DNA from: Acidimicrobiales bacterium
GTDB taxonomy: Bacteria > Actinomycetota > Acidimicrobiia > Acidimicrobiales > Poriferisodaliceae
DNA: 5,413 nucleotides
Assembly (NCBI GenBank): GCA_020631315.1
Contig: JAHDHM010000127.1
Span: 1 to 5,413 of the forward strand
Direction: 5' to 3'
Below are positions 5,412 to 5,413 of the stretch, piece after piece (positions within the stretch are counted from its first letter, which is position 1; each line of letters begins with the position of its first letter). The notes under the pieces are model-generated. The model was not told where the DNA came from. It did no database searches and worked only from the letters and a program-made list of their open reading frames with translations. A program made the translations under genes and the position numbers.

Positions 5412-5413
5412 GT

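Noticed and set aside
2..5413. Possible mobile element or defence island
   Set aside because: No transposase, integrase, terminal repeats, att site next to a tRNA, or CRISPR-like spaced repeats were seen. Fic and DUF3800-like genes can occur in accessory regions, but composition here matches the neighbours.

Overview
The window is high-GC, gene-dense DNA. It reads as chromosomal sequence from an actinobacterium, plausibly of the Acidimicrobiia (Ilumatobacter-like). That placement is inferred from codon use and protein families: a DUF5317-like membrane protein, a fused Ada/AlkA with a partner Ogt, and an actinobacterial DUF3800-like protein. I found no rRNA, tRNA, CRISPR array or insertion sequence.

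Layout. (1) 2-1255, plus strand: a tightly packed three-gene run, made of the C-terminal part of a DUF5317-like membrane protein (cut by the left edge), an 87-residue two-helix membrane protein, and a TetR-family regulator whose ATG overlaps the preceding stop codon. (2) 1277-3357: a DNA alkylation-repair pair transcribed divergently from a shared control region. The minus-strand gene encodes an Ada methyl-phosphotriester domain, an AraC-type DNA-binding domain and an AlkA glycosylase in one chain. The plus-strand gene encodes an O6-methylguanine methyltransferase (Ogt). The space between them (about 2693-2841) carries several copies of a TGTCC/GGACA element, two of which form a perfect 8-bp inverted repeat. 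(3) 3359-4540, minus strand: a class II Fic enzyme with a C-terminal winged helix. Its stop codon lies one base from the ogt stop. Just upstream of its start is a perfect 12-bp AT-rich inverted repeat that looks like an operator. (4) 4583-4775: a non-coding stretch rich in small hairpins. (5) 4759-5413, minus strand: a DUF3800-like (RNase H-fold type) protein, with an ATGA overlap to the 3' end of another gene that runs off the right edge.

Function. The Ada/AlkA protein can sense and remove methyl damage: the Ada domain takes methyl groups from phosphotriesters and, by family analogy, drives transcription, while AlkA excises alkylated bases. Ogt supplies the O6-methylguanine activity that this fused protein lacks, so the two together cover the main methyl lesions. 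The Fic gene looks like an independent, self-regulated unit. The best leads for follow-up are the Fic palindrome, the repeat cluster in the ada-alkA/ogt divergent promoter, and the hairpin-rich gap.
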